Shown here: positions 1-13,735 of the stretch, piece by piece
Position numbering within the stretch: the stretch's first letter is position 1
Layout: each line of letters opens with the position of its first letter
Source: Bugula neritina
Lineage: Eukaryota > Bryozoa > Gymnolaemata > Cheilostomatida > Bugulidae
DNA length: 64,000 nucleotides
Direction of reading: 5' to 3'
Assembly: GCA_964035545.1 (NCBI GenBank)
Contig: OZ037772.1
Span: 1,391,001-1,455,000 of the forward strand
Made by a program: the position numbers and the translations under genes
The notes under the pieces: model-generated
The model's database searches: none
Seen by the model: the letters and a program-made list of their open reading frames with translations, nothing else
What the model was told of the DNA's origin: nothing

Positions 1-1151
1 TTTGTGAATTTATGATTGTAACACTGAATAGCATTATCATCATTATAATTATAATAATAATTATAATTATAATTGCAAGTTTTTAAATTAATGTTACACT
101 TACTCGATTTGAATATCAGAATATCTTACCACTGGCACTAGTCAGTTATTAATGACAGTGCATAGTCATAGTGATCACTGCATGTGAGACATTGTCATAC
201 CCTGCACATTCCAATGCACTGCCCTTCTGTATTCATTGTGAATAGCATATTGAATTGGCTTATATTATTTTACTCAGCTTTGATTATACAACTAACATGT
301 AGTGCACTGCTCTAATTTATGTAACAACACTAGTTGCTGCTATCTTTACCTCTAAATTTATATCATTTAAAAAACTAACATATTTACATGATAGGTATTA
401 AAATTAAAGTTACATAATTGGAATTGACTATTCTATAGATTACTGAGAATATAAGGTTAGCCGCATTTATATGATGTTGTAGACATAAAATATGAGGTTA
501 GTGTTAATAAATCATTTGCTAGGTAAGAGTGTAGAATAAATAATTGACTAGAGATGAGTGTAGAAGCTGCCAACTCATGAAACAACTACACCTGACCTAA
601 CAGAAGCACAAACATGTTAAATTAGTTTGTTTCACACCACCATAGTTTCTATTAGATGATTAGAATAGCAAACTAGCAGTTAATGGCATGTTTCCTGACA
701 GATGGAAGGGTGACTCTAAGTAACATATTAAATCATGCATCACTAACACTGCAGAAATGTTAAAATGAGTTTTGTCATGTAGATTATCAAGGAAACAAAG
801 AATTTCCAACACCCAGCACAAAATATTTCATAGAACTATGTTTTCTCACACTGCTATGTTCCCCCTGTTAGTTTCTCACTCATGCTATACACTCCTTGCT
901 ATGGAATAGTTCAAAGTACACCCTGGGAAGGAACAAAGTCTATCCTATGCTCAGGTGTAGACTCTGTCCCAGTAGTGTGTCAAAATACTCAGTTAGAAAC
1001 ACATTATTATTGGGAGTTCATGAAGTCTCCAGCTTATATATGAGCAGCTGAGTCAAATTCTGCTGTTTGTTCATAAAATTATTACATAACTCACTGGTAT
1101 TCATGTTTCACTTCTACTCTACATTTTGATGGTCTGGTTATGACTTAGAAC
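1..1151. other. Non-coding AT-rich flank
   Basis: No exon or ORF with recognisable coding character was found on either strand. The sequence is AT-rich, with a short run of TAATAATTATAAT repeats near its start. Confidence 0.6.
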
Positions 1152-1928
1152 TTAAAGGATTGCTCTATCTTAGTTTATTACAATCACATTATATTTATAA
1201 ACTATAATCTAATGTGTATGCAAACAATTGTGACTTTGCAAAGGGATATATGCCTAGAAAACAGCTTTTCAAAATTCCAATTTTGAGGGAGGTAAAATTT
1301 TCAGCCATGAAAAAGAATAGCCTAATACGTGACGTGTGAACGCCAGTAACTATGCTGCACGTGCTAACTATAACTCTAGTATTCAAGGTTGCTGGGCGCA
1401 ACATCAACCAATTACGCTCAAGCAGTGACAGTGCGCTATATAGGTCAGCTTTGGTGTGCCCGTAATATTGCACGATCTGACTTAGTTTAGATCGATCGCA
1501 AGCATTCATCCTAAAGAATGCATGCTTTTGCAAGGCTTTTTTCTAATGTTTACAAGCAAAATATAGCCTAATGTTTTCACATACATGTTATTTAAAATGT
1601 CAAAAAACTATAGATTGAGATAATTCACATTTGCACTTCTATAAATATACAAATTGCAAGCTAACAGATTACATCTCACAGTCATATTTCTATAGTTATT
1701 CATTTGTATAGTCACGTGACCAGCAGGAATGCTGGCGCTGTTACGTCACACTTCCCAGCTCATTTCAAAATCGGCGTTTTGGCTGTTACCAATCTACACC
1801 CTCAACTTCAACTAACTTTTTCTACCTTTGGTCAAATGCTTTTTGTCAATGCATGCTTAGAAAAACACAATATTATATGTGTTTGACCTAAATGGCCATT
1901 TATTAGACAAGATAGAGCAATCCTTTAA
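1152..1928. mobile_element. TTAA-flanked MITE (Kolobok/piggyBac-like nonautonomous element)
   Basis: A perfect 16-bp terminal inverted repeat, AGGATTGCTCTATCTT at 1156-1171 and its complement at 1909-1924, is flanked on both sides by TTAA (1152-1155 and 1925-1928). TTAA duplications are typical of piggyBac and Kolobok transposons. The AGG terminus fits Kolobok better, because piggyBac ends usually begin CCC. No transposase is encoded; the 112-codon minus-strand frame inside has no recognisable domain and starts on TTG. The element lies just upstream of the TRIM-like gene and may carry its upstream sequences. Confidence 0.7.
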
Positions 1929-2028
1929 TAGGCCAGTCTTTGGTTGGGAAACCTTCACAGATGTAGTGTAAAATATTATGCTAAGAGTATGTGTATCTTT
2001 TACAGGATTTCCTTATCATATAACCAAG

Positions 2029-5000
2029 ATGGCAGAATCCAGAGTTGTGAAAAAGAGACTAAACAATTCGTATCGCTGTGGGTACTGCTCGCAGTACTTC
2101 AACAAACTTGAAGATCCCAGAACTCTGCCCTGTCTGCATGTGTACTGCATGAGATGTTTGAAGACTGACATCGGTGGTAGGAAGGATCATATCAGATGTG
2201 CTTATTGTAGGTGAGTTACAGTACATAACACAATATATCATGTCGTAGGCTTGCGTATGATTTTCTCACTATCATCTAGGAGTTGTCTGATCTGTGTCTA
2301 TGAAAAGCAAACAATACTGTATATTCTATGTAAACTCTGGTTACTAACTTGTGGAGTGTGTGGATATCTTTTCATTAGGTAGAGAAAGTAACTGATATAT
2401 AGATTGCACCATCAGCTGTCCTCTCTTGTTGAATTGTGGTATACTGTTGGATGTCATGGGATTGGGGTTGTCTCCTCATTATATTATTTTGTTCTCATAC
2501 AGTACAAGATTTGTTAGACCAACCTTTTTCATATCATCCCCACTTTCATAAATGTTTATTATTAATTATCCCCCCTTTATAAAACGAAAAAATTTATGAC
2601 TGACATAATGATAATATAGATTACTATGCAATATTTTTTCTATTACATTTGAATATAATATAATTATTTCTGATAATTATATTATGCATGTATAAAACAC
2701 AGAGCAGTTCAATTATTAATATTATGGCTGCAGCTGATGGCATTGTACCAGCTTGCTTTCAAACCTCCCACCCCAACCCTTAAACCCCAACCCCAATATT
2801 GTAATTAAAACACATTTATGTAGAAGTAGACTGAGATGGCAGAACTGGTTAAATGGATAAGCTAAGATGAATGCTTATAGATATACATGTACATGTAACT
2901 TGCAAGAGCTCAAAAGTCTTTACAAACTGCTTGAAATTTTTTAATCGAAATCTCAGCTCCCCCTAAAAAGCCCAAATTCCCTCTTATAGGGGGATTCTCC
3001 CAGGTTGGGAACCACTGTGTTGAATTGACTTGTGTTTACTATCTCCTTTCCTGTGATTATAAACATGTATGATGTTGTCATGACAACAGAGTTGCTGTGG
3101 CACAAAGTACAGTTTACTAGTATGTAGTGATTGTGTAGTGAGAGTGGAGTGTCTGGTTATTGTCCATGGTTATGTGTAATCTGTAAGGAGTAGAATTATA
3201 TTATTTTAATATAATGTTGAGAGAGGTACTTTTATAATGGCAGTTTGCTCAATAGCTTTAGTTCTTATGCGATAGACTCATAGCTCTGGAGTCTAGCAGC
3301 TGCTACTAATACCACTAGCTGTTCAAAATTCTGCCAACATCCGGGCTGCCGAAGTGTAATAGCCATTGACAAGGCCAAGCAGTCACTGGGAAATTATTTG
3401 ACTAAAGAGCAAGTCTTATGACAATTAGTAGTCAGTCCCTTAGACAGGAAACAGTGATTATGTGACCTATTTAGTTAAATCCAGTGCTGAAATTTTAATA
3501 GATTATTAGACAGCCATCACAATTGTATTTGGTAGTGAGTTGTACAATATATTATTATGGGGTGCCAATCAGTGTCTAATGAAGTCTGTGAATTGAGTGT
3601 CTCCTTTAGCTTTGATGAGTTGATTACCTCTTCTACCATCAGTCAGTTGTATTGAGTGTTACTTTGTATTGAGTCATGAATAGTGCTGAGGATTTGGGCC
3701 TTTATTATGCCAACCCCCCCTCTGACTTAGACTGTGACCCAACCTGCTGCACATACATAGCAGTACTACACTGAAGATAGTCAACATGTGTATATATCAT
3801 ATACATATATATATATATATAACATATATATATATATATATATATACATGCATATATCATCCTACTAGTAATGGATTACTAACTACAACTTATCCTATGA
3901 CTCACTCTTCTTATGCTAGCTGCACGAGGTAGGCAACACCCACACGTGACACGCACTCACAGTGCACTAGCTCTTGACACATTGCCAAGGATGATGAAAT
4001 GACAGTTTCGCGCCACTCCTAGCAGTTGGAGTGGCAGGGAATAGTTGTAGTATGTTGTAGTATTGGCTCCTCAGAATTCACCCTCAGTAATTAGTTGCAT
4101 TGCACAAACTTGCAACAATAGTGAATAATTATTGACAATATGACCTCCACTCAGTAGTTAACTAGTAATTTGTCTTTTAATTTTACTCTACAAGTTACAG
4201 TTGAGTCTATTTGTTGAGTAGCAGTTCTTTGTCATGAGTGACTATTTTCCAGCATATTAAGTACATAATATATAGTCAAGTGTGTTTCTGTGGTAGCCTG
4301 TGGTCTATATAATGAATGTGTGTTGATGAGTGATGAGTATTTATTTGAGTATTTGTCAAGGACATAGCTGTGTGTGTGGATGGAGTATTTCATTACTTGA
4401 GATATACTAAACACAGCTAACACAGGTAACATACTGGATGCTATATGTTGTAGGAAAGATCACTATGACATCACAGATCCCACAACACTACCAGTAGCTC
4501 AGCATGGAGACCCCTTAGAATACAAGTCTCCACCCAAACCTGCACCCATTCCCTGCGATGTGTGTAAAGGTGGAACACAAGCTGCTGTGTTTTGTCTTGA
4601 GAGTCAAAAGAAATTGTGTCAGCAGCATCAAGAAGTGAGTCTTTCTTATGTCATTTCTCAAGATTAGTTACTAAACCAGTTCTGGTTTGTATGTAGAATA
4701 TTATTGAAAAGAAATGTTGAGTCTGTGTGACGTTTTATACTAAACACACAGTTTCACAGTGCAGTGAGTCAACTATGACAGACTTGTTGGTGAAAATACA
4801 ACCAACTAAACTGTTGACCTTTATTATGCAGACTCACAGAGAGCTGATGGGAGATAGACATCAGTTTATTGACATTGAGGTCTACAGAGCTTCTCCCCAA
4901 AGATATACTATAACTGAATGTGAACATCATAAACAGGAGCAGCTGACAGAAGTGTGTTCCAAGTGTCACCAGATATTCTGTATGAGATGTGATATGAGGA

Positions 5001-8000
5001 CTGGCTGTAAGGATAAGACAGGTATTTACTTGCTGTTTCTATTTCTGTAGAAAGAAACTGAGAAATGTTACAAGAACCTGTTATTTATTATTTTATTATT
5101 AAAGTGAGTTATGTAACAGTAAAAGAGGAAGTCAGTTTGTCAGCATTAAGGTTTGTGTGAGACAGAAGTGGATAGTGCAGGAGTTGATAATCTCACTGTT
5201 ATGTTGAATATTTAGTATATTTCATCCTTCAAGTGTCTGTTTCCTTGATAAGATGGTATAGGCATAGCTTTAACTCAGTAGTGTCCCACCTTCTTCATAC
5301 CATCTCCCTTCTTATAAATGTTTTCTTTTAAGTTTCCGCCTTTTGATAAAATTGTAATTTTTATTTGTGAAGAAAATCTGAGACATGGGTTGTTTTCCTA
5401 ATAATTCATTGAGTGTAGGTAAAGGCCAGTGTGTTTGACATGGACCAGTGTCTGCCGCAACTTCAGTTCAGCTTTGAAAGCATTGATGCTGCTATTAAAA
5501 GCAGTGAGTTGATGATTATACTCATTCATTTTAGGTTCAGAGTTTTTAGTACAGCAAATATAACTACTAGGTATGCAATAAGTAGTTTATGGAGATCAGA
5601 TTGACTCACTGCAAAAACTTGCTGTTAGTTTTTACTTTCAAGAAACTTTTTAACCTCCATTCATAGTATAGGAGGGGTAGCAGCTAGAGTAGAAAAGGAA
5701 AAGGCACTTTGTGTTTGACATGGATCAGTGTCTGTCACAACTTCAGTTTAGTTATAGTTATACATATACATGTAACCTGGAAAACAAGGCAAGAGCTCAA
5801 AGAGCTAGTAAAATGTGTGAACTTTTGAGAAATGAAACCCCTGGAAAGCCCAAATTCCCTGCAAGGGGAATCCCCCAAGGTTGGGAGTCACTGCTCTAAC
5901 ATTTTCAATTATATTATTCCAAGTGCAGTGATTAATGAGCTAACCTGTGAAATATTTAAAGTCCAACCAACTGTCTACTTATTACATAGTATGTGTGTAG
6001 TGATACATCATCTACCTGTAGGTACAGGTAGTAGGTGTAGGATAAGTACTATATCATATCTATAACAATGTTTTTATAAATAGTGTGATTTTATGTATAC
6101 AGAGGAGACATTAGCATTCCATGACTTGGCATCTTTGAGTGATTTGTCTTGTGAGTTACGAGAAAGTCTGACTGGTGGAATAGAGACTCTGTCTGAGAAA
6201 GTTGCAGAGTTGAATGACATCTCAAAGGATGCCTGGAAAGAACTGAGTAAAATAGAAGATGAAGTGAAGAAGATGGTTGCCAGAGTAAACGCTGTAGCTG
6301 ACGCTCAGGTATGCTGACATGGTGATGTCATCTAATATTATTTCTGTTTGTCTGAAATTGGAATTTGCATTTGGTCTTTGAGTTGTAATCAGAAATGAAT
6401 TTCATTTGCCACTAGAATTAACTGGCCATTAAAGTATTATCATTCTGTGTACAAGTAGCAGTAGTCATTCATCACATGTTACTCAGTGCAGAGGAACCTG
6501 TCAATACAGATGACTCACTCATCCTTCTGCAACTGTCAATCACTCACACACAGAGGTTGACTGTCTGAGTGATTGACAGGTGTCAGGAGGAGGAGACTAG
6601 TCACGTGATGTACTAGCTCTCTGCTGTGTATAGAGTGTCACGTGACTGAGTCATTGTCCACTCAGTGGGTGATCTGTCACTTTCATTTTAAGTGCAGAGG
6701 TTGTGAGGTGCAGATGTGGTTACACTGTGTTACTATTTATTAGATAGAAGAGATTAGAAAGAGAGCTACAAACCTGAGGCTAGAAATATATGGATATTTG
6801 AAGAGCTGCACACAGATAGTGGATAATTATAGAATAGAGCTGGCCTTGAGTAAGACAATGGGCAGACAGTCTCTGCTGGACACAGTACAACATGCAGTTG
6901 ATCAGTTCAATGATGCAGGGATTGTGAGAGACTACAAAGAGACGAGTGAGAAGGTGGAAAAGGCTACAGATATTGGTGTAATAGAGAAGTGTGTACTTCC
7001 AGACAGCATCTTGGTACCAACATGTAGGTGGAGTCTATAAATAGTAACACTAACTATAAATAACTTTCTGCTTGTAATCATGTGAGTTGCTTTCACTGAA
7101 TATTTTAATAGTAAAATAAGTGGATAGAGTTTGTTTATTAGAGAATTGAGTTTTGTTCTACTCTCACATTATGAGACTTTTCTGCAGTGTTTCAGAGTTT
7201 ATGATGTATAAGTGAGCTGCTAAACTGTGTTATGCTGACTACCTGCTGTCAGTATTAACAAGATATTCTCACTTAGACCTGTGCATCACGTAGCAACTTG
7301 TAGTAACTACAGACTGCTTGTATTTAAAACATCTTTTAATTTTAAGTTTGAAAAGCTGTTCCCACCTCCTCAGGTGATGAGATTCTCAAGTTATAGAATT
7401 GTTATTTTGTTGTTGCAGACAGTGAAGACAGTCTGGGACTGAAGCTGCTGCAGCCACCATCTTCTCTACAGTCTGATGGACTTTTTGTACGTGACTGGTG
7501 TCACACAGTAAACATCTCAACTGATGGACATGTGATGTGTCGGACACGAGAAGCTGTAGAAGTAATAAATAGAGACACTCTGGATACTATCAGCTCAGTG
7601 AAACACACCAACACTACAGGGTGGGGGGAGATAATCCAACCTGAAGGGGTGATGGTTGGCTGCTGGTATAACGGAGAGGAGAGAACAGCTGGAGTCTCAC
7701 TTCTTGATCCGAACTCCTTTGAGAAGACTCGCTCTCTCTACACGCATTCAGTAGATAAACCCACTTACTTTGGAATAGCTCAGCATGATTCACTGCTCTG
7801 TATTGTAGACATGAGAGAGAAACAGCTGGTAGTCTGCAACCTAGTTGACAATAAAATACAGAAGTTCCCACTTCCTGAGATGAAGATCCCTCTACCTGTA
7901 TGCATCCTCCCAGACTCAACTCTCCTCATAGGAGACTTCACTGAAGATGGTGCAGTGAGAAGATATAAAGTGGAGAACACAACTCTCACTCTAATGTGGG

Positions 8001-9244
8001 AGTTTCTTCACATCTCGGAACCAACTGGTATTTCCTTTGATCCAACATCTGAACTGATTCACATCTGTACAGAGGAAGGACCTCTCCTCATCCTCTCACT
8101 TGAAGGTAAATACTCTGTTTATTATAGTAAGTTTACTTATTTTATATATAATTATGTTGTAGTATATGATATATTTAATAATCAACAGTAAACAACTTCC
8201 ACTCATAAGATATATTATGATATTGTTAGTCTTTATCAAGTCACTGATATTATTTTCAGCTAAAAGTTATGTAATAAAGACTGTAACATGCTGATAGTAG
8301 ATGTTATATTCTTCATCACATGACTTGTAGCTAATAATAATATTAGTGAATAATACTGCCTCCCTGCAATAAGTTTATTTCCAGCTGCAGTAACATGCAG
8401 GATGTAAGCACAGGTAGAAGTGCATATTATACTGTATAGGTTTAAGGTGTACTATGTGTAGTGTGCAGTGAGCTCTTAGTAAACTCTCTATTCAGTCTTC
8501 CTTTCCAGGGGTTCACCTGGTAGAGTGGAGGATAGGGACTCCACACTGCTGAGTGAGTTGGTGCTGCAAGGGGTTCAAACCCACCTATCAGCGTGTCTAG
8601 TTAGTATACTATGCAAGTGTTTTACAGTAATTTTAGAGGTGCTCAGTCTAACAACTGTACAGACTGCCAGCTACACATGAGTTATGAGTTGTAGTTTGAC
8701 TTCAGTCTAGTGCTGCTGTTGTTTTGGTCATCAGATAATTTAATTATAAATAATTTGATACTTTTTGACTGCCATTGCTGAGACTATTGTAATTTGATGA
8801 TGGCTGGTAGAGCAGTGTTTGCTGGTGAGACTCAGGTGGCTGTGGTTGGTTCTTGTCAAGTATTTTATATGTGATAATGTTGGAGTAGCTGCAGTGGTAT
8901 TAGAAGTAGACATGTGGTTGTGTTCTCGCTCAGAGCCACAGGCTAAGTTTGTGGGTCAAGGTCAATACAGTTGTATAAGGAGGCACTATTTTTTGCTCTG
9001 TTAGAATATTTACTTCATGCATATAACCTGCTTAGTTCCATCTTTAAAGGCAGTCTGTCTGTTTCTCTCAATACACACCGACTGATACACTATGATGCTA
9101 TTATTTACAGGTCAACTGGTGCTTACTGTTCCCAGAGAAAGTCTTGGTGTGAGTGACTGGGTGCATGACATTGCTGTGTATAACAGAGACACAGTGTTTC
9201 TGGCATGTGGAGATGGTCTGAGGAGATACACAATAAAATACTAA
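2029..9244 (+). CDS. TRIM-like RING/B-box/coiled-coil protein with C-terminal beta-propeller
   Basis: Seven coding exons can be joined with GT-AG sites and consistent phases: 2029-2210, 4454-4634, 4832-5021, 6103-6308, 6744-7023, 7419-8105 and 9111-9244, giving about 619 aa. Exon 1 holds a C3HC4 RING finger (CGYC, CLHVYCMRC, CAYC). Exon 2 holds a first B-box (CDVC...CQQH). Exon 3 holds a second B-box (CEHH...CSKCHQIFCMRC). Exons 4 and 5 are helical coiled coil. Exons 6 and 7 look like NHL/YWTD-type propeller blades and end in RRYTIKY-stop. The family predicts a cytoplasmic E3 ubiquitin ligase that uses the propeller to bind its target or RNA. The ATG is preceded by a likely 5'-UTR intron acceptor (TTTTACAG at about 2005). 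An AATAAA follows at 9422. No disruption is seen, and the substrate is unknown. Confidence 0.8.
2501..3021. mobile_element. hAT-like MITE copy in TRIM intron 1
   Basis: The segment ends in GGTTGGGAACCACTG, a terminus common in hAT-derived nonautonomous elements, and starts with a degraded counterpart (CCAACCTTTTTCAT). A second copy with the same two ends lies at 5277-5897. It has no coding capacity. Confidence 0.5.
3785..3846. repeat. AT microsatellite
   Basis: Broken (AT)n tracts within TRIM intron 1. Confidence 0.8.
5277..5897. mobile_element. Second hAT-like MITE copy, carrying two exon-like segments
   Basis: The left end (CCACCTTCTTCATACCATC...) and right end (GGGAATCCCCCAAGGTTGGGA) match the copy at 2501-3021. 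The interior differs: it holds two copies (about 5430-5503 and 5709-5752) of a segment resembling a TRIM coiled-coil exon (reading VFDMDQCLPQLQFSFES in one frame). Neither can be spliced in phase between exons 3 and 4 of the host gene, so they look like exon relics. Confidence 0.4.
8505..8640 (+). repeat. tRNA-derived SINE-like sequence
   Basis: It contains a pol III A-box-like TGGTAGAGTGG and, about 50 bp on, a B-box-like GGTTCAAACCC, inside the last intron of the TRIM-like gene. A full cloverleaf is not obvious, so a SINE is more likely than a functional tRNA. Confidence 0.4.
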
Positions 9245-9421
9245 ACTTATCAGCTACAGTTGACTAATAATCAGCTCAGTGAGGTCCTGAGAGATAAACT
9301 AGATAATATTTGTCATCAACATAGTTGGATTCATTACAATTCATCATTACACACACTCTGTATTTATAGTTAGATATGAGATGTTTTACTGTATCAAATA
9401 TATGTTGCCATTTTACTATCC

Positions 9422-9427
9422 AATAAA
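9422..9427 (+). promoter_or_regulatory. Polyadenylation signal of the TRIM-like gene
   Basis: AATAAA lies 178 bp after the stop codon and is followed by a T-rich stretch. Confidence 0.6.
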
Positions 9428-9439
9428 GTTTATTTGCTA

Positions 9440-11580
9440 GCGAAAATATAGTCTGTTTTCATGCCTCATTAGCTTTAGTTCAAGTTGAGTTCACTTACTA
9501 AAAAATAATTTTTACTGGAGCAGTAACTGTAAATGACTTGTCTGCGGGAGAATTTATTCACTGAATTGACATGCAGGTGCAAGTAACTCCAACATGACTA
9601 AGTAAATTTATTCCAACCATTCACAATGTTATACATTCCATTGCTGTGCAAACAATAGCATTGAGTAGCCAATCAAATTGTTTCTTGTCATGCATTCAGG
9701 AATCTGATAAATAATATATGAGGCAATCAACTAGATATAAACACTGTATTACTCTACACATAAGCTGTCTGTGATGCAGCTGCTTTGTGAAATGTGTGTA
9801 ATTTGATGAGTTTAGTTCAATTGGTTGCAGTTTAATTATGACATGTTCACCATTATGTAATATTAGAGGACAACTCCTATCCAGTGTGCAGTGGTAGTAT
9901 ACTATTAGTCAAAGGGAGTGCTCCGTATAATATAAATAGCTGACCACTCCTACACCAACACTCCTGAACACCAGCTAGACGACAAGAACTCTTGAACACC
10001 ACTCAGGTTAAGGGACTCCAAGCACCCAGGCACCCCTAAACACCATCCAAGGCAGACGTGTTCTGGATCATAGTCTTAACTCCTCACAGACTAAGACAGG
10101 AGCTGGAGTCATCCTCACAGCCAAGCAACCCATGCCAATATACCAACCCTAGCTGACCTGAATACTACAACTTATATATTATAGTATTCAGAATAACTCC
10201 AAAGTAGCATATTTCTGTTAAAATAACATTAATAATAAACAGATAAATTATATATTTACTGATTCAATCACTATTTGAGTTTTCAAATTAAAATTCAATA
10301 AGAGACATCAGCAAGTAATAATCATATGTTATGTAATAATACATGCAACAAAAAGGCATCACTCTAAAATTTAACAAAATGTATTAGCAGTTATCTATAC
10401 TGAGATTATAATGTAATACTAATGTTGTATAAAGTATTAAACTATCAACCCCTCTCTCATATTATTTAACCTTTGACCTACAAACAATGATTAAATCATT
10501 TTCTTGTTGCTATACTGTCTTTTTTTTAGTTGGCTCACAGAAACAGTTTCAATCTAACAATGTAGTGTTGATACAAATCAGAGTATATAAGCTCAACAAC
10601 AAAACAGAAAGAAATAATTATCCTCAATATCCTAAGGAATATTCCAGAGAAAACTGCAGGCTGAGCTAAGATATTTTACATCTACATGCAGTTGACATAT
10701 CTACATGAATTGTGGACCATTTTGGTGTTTCTGTGTGCACAGACAAGTTGTAATGACTCTAACAGAAACTTTCTCAGTAGGTTTCAGTTCATCTTGAATA
10801 TAGTACAGCTTGTTGTCATTTGGCCTCAATATTATTGATGATACACTACCTTGTTTGGCCTCAATAGTATTAATGGTACACTACCTTGTTTGGCCTCAAC
10901 AGTATTAATGGTACACTACCTTGTTTGGCCTCATTAGCCTTGCTAATATAAAATTAAGAGCACAACTTGCAAGATTTAACTAATTTAACTTGGTTCATAT
11001 TATGATGTTAATATGTTGACATTTATTACCTCTGATATATTTCTATGTTTATAACCTATCAATATGCTCTGATCTACAGTCTTTATTGTCATTCAAGGTG
11101 TTGCTCACTGCTGGTCAACCCCATTAACCCCAAACTTACTGTCTACATAGAAAACTGTCTACTCTCCCTCCATGGCACATAGCTCATACAATGTGTATAA
11201 TTATTTGCTTTTGCACATTCATTACATAAAACACCAGCCATTGTGTTAAAAGTAGAGTTTTGTTGTAGTCTCACATATTGGAACATGGCCTTAAGATTTG
11301 TAGTTTCTGAGGCTTTTGTTAAGCTATTGCTGGAGAAAATTGCTAAGAATTTACTGCAGTGAATCTTTTTATATACATTACTTATGAAATGCATATCTGT
11401 GGAATATTTGATTTACTCTGTATCATGTAAACTAACTTACACACAAGTTATATACAGCTACTACTTGATAAGGAAGTAATAGTAACAGAGTTATTGACAT
11501 GAAAAAGTAAATAATATTTAAATTGTGATGACTAAGTAAGTGGATGAGTCATAAACCAGTAAAAAAATAATTTCTACAAA
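9440..11580. other. Intergenic AT-rich sequence
   Basis: No supported gene. A TATAAATA preceded by GGGAGTGCTCC at about 9905-9950 could be an isolated core promoter, but no transcript can be assigned to it. The tandem repeat at 10819-10935 lies inside this stretch. Confidence 0.5.
10819..10935. repeat. 35-bp tandem repeat, about 3.4 copies
   Basis: The unit TTGTTTGGCCTCAATAGTAT plus TAATGGTACACTACC repeats with few mismatches. Confidence 0.85.
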
Positions 11581-11589
11581 CAAACTTTA

Positions 11590-12545
11590 TTGAGTAAATG
11601 TGACTACAGAGTCTTGACAGCATAGCAGAGTAAATATGTTACATAATCATTACTAATCAACATCAAATACTGCATATAAGCAGTGTAAGTCCTGTGGAAT
11701 ATATAATATTATACTGTGAGTAGAACACAATATATTATATTTGACATGTACTATTGATGACCTCACTGACCTGATTATTAGTAAACTGTAGCTGATAAGT
11801 TTAGTATTTTATTGTGTATCTCCTCAGTCCACCTCCACCTGCTAGAAACACTGTGTCTCTGTTATACACAGCAATGTCCCCCACCCAGCCACTAACACCA
11901 AGACTTTCTTTGGGAATTGTTACCATCAGTTGACCTTTAAAAAATATAATGTCAGATTGAATCAGTTTGAGACAAACAGACAGACTACAGTGACATCACA
12001 ACAGCTGACACCACTACAAGCAAGTTTCTACTTTCTAGTATAATATAGTAACTGAAATATATTCGATAATAATACAATAAATTTCAAATATATTTCTCAC
12101 TCAGAAAGACTTCCTTTAAAGATGCAACTAAGCAGATTATGTTGAAGATAATAAAGTTCTACCAGTCAGTATTGAATAATTCAATGAGCTGCTCTACTGT
12201 TTACTTCATAATAAATGACAACATGGAGAAACTAAACATAGAAATTTACCTCCTCAGCAAATATGATTATACAGGAGAGAAGATATATAATATAAGTATT
12301 ACATACATGAAGTAAATATTCTAACAGAAAATAGTGTCTCATTATACAACTGTATTGACCTTGACCCACAAACTTAGCCTGTGGTTCTTATATAGAACAC
12401 ACCCACATATCTACTTCTAATAATACTGCTACTGCAGCTACTCCAACATTATCACATATTAAATACATGACAAGAACCAACCACGGCCACCTGAGTCCCA
12501 CCAGCAAACACTGCTCTACCAGCCATCATCAAATTACACTAGTCT
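11590..12545 (-). pseudogene. Inverted partial duplicate of the TRIM-like gene 3' end
   Basis: On the minus strand, 11934-11801 reproduces the last exon of the gene at 9111-9244. It has the same length (134 nt), an intact acceptor AG, no internal stop and the same end (RRYTIKY-stop); near the end it reads GGGG where the parent reads CGDG. About 12350-12535 copies the preceding intron (parent 8790-8985), including the ACTCAGGTGGC stretch, and sequence below 11801 matches the parent 3' flank. The copy ends near 12545 at a minisatellite, so all upstream exons are missing. It is a truncated inverted duplication, not an independent gene. Confidence 0.75.
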
Positions 12546-12546
12546 C

Positions 12547-12870
12547 AGCAATAATTACATAATATAAGATATATTACATGATATAAGATATATTACATAA
12601 TATATGATATATTACATAATATAAGATATATTACATAATATAGGATATATTACATAATATAGGATATATTACATAATATAAGATATATTACATAATATAA
12701 GATATATTACATAATATAAGATATATTACATAATATAAGATATATCACACAATATAAGATATATTACATGATATAAGATATATTACATAATATAAGATAT
12801 ATTACATAATATAAGATATATTACATAATATAAGATATATTACATGATATAAGATATATTACATAATATT
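12547..12870. repeat. 19-bp minisatellite (ATAATATAAGATATATTAC)
   Basis: About 17 near-perfect tandem units mark the edge of the inverted TRIM duplication. Confidence 0.95.
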
Positions 12871-13094
12871 TATATACTCTTTCTATAATGTATAATCTTG
12901 CATACACATACAGCCATTAAAACCTCTTGCCATTTAGTTTAAGTTTATCAATTTAGACACAGAATGCATTTGATCTTCAGTCCCATGACTGTCAAAACAA
13001 CACATTTCACATTCATTGGTTATACAAGAGATTGTTTCCCCAATAATAGCAGCGTTACTCTAAATTGAAAAAAAGCTATAAAGTTATCAGCTAA

Positions 13095-13735
13095 TTAAAC
13101 AGAGTCATCTAAAGGGTATAGATATAGAATAAGTATATTGAATAGAGTCATCTAAAGGATATAGATATAGAATAAGTATATTGAATAGAATCATCTAAAG
13201 GGTATAGATATAGAATAAGTATATTGAACAGAGTCATCTAAAGGGTATAGATATAGAATAAGTATATTGAATAGAATCATCTAAAGGGTATAGATATAGA
13301 ATAAGTATATTGAATAGAATCATCTAAAGGGTATAGATATAGAATAAGTATATTGAACAGAGTCATCTAAAGGGTATAGATATAGAATAAGTATATTGAA
13401 TAGAGTCATCTAAAGGATATAGATATAGAATAAGTATATTGAATAGAGTCATCTAAAGGGTATAGATATAGAATAAGTATATTGAATAGAGTCATCTAAA
13501 GGGTATAGATATAGAATAAGTATATTGAATAGAGTCATCTAAAGGGTATAGATATAGAATAAGTATATTGAATAGAGTCATCTAAAGGATATAGATATAG
13601 AATAAGTATATTGAATAGAGTCATCTAAAGGATATAGATATAGAATAAGTATATTGAATAGAGTCATCTAAAGGGTATAGATATAGAATAAGTTAATTAA
13701 ACAGAGTCATCTAAAGGGTATAGATATAGAATGGT
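13095..13735. repeat. 43-bp minisatellite, about 15 units
   Basis: The unit contains ATCTAAAGGGTATAGATATA and GAATAAGTATATTGAATAGA. Variants alternate between AGGG/AGGA and GAGTC/GAATC. It lies immediately downstream of the last surviving valyl-tRNA synthetase exon. Confidence 0.95.

Noticed and set aside
1195-1533. 112-codon minus-strand ORF
   Set aside because: Starts on TTG, no recognisable domain, lies inside a nonautonomous TTAA element.
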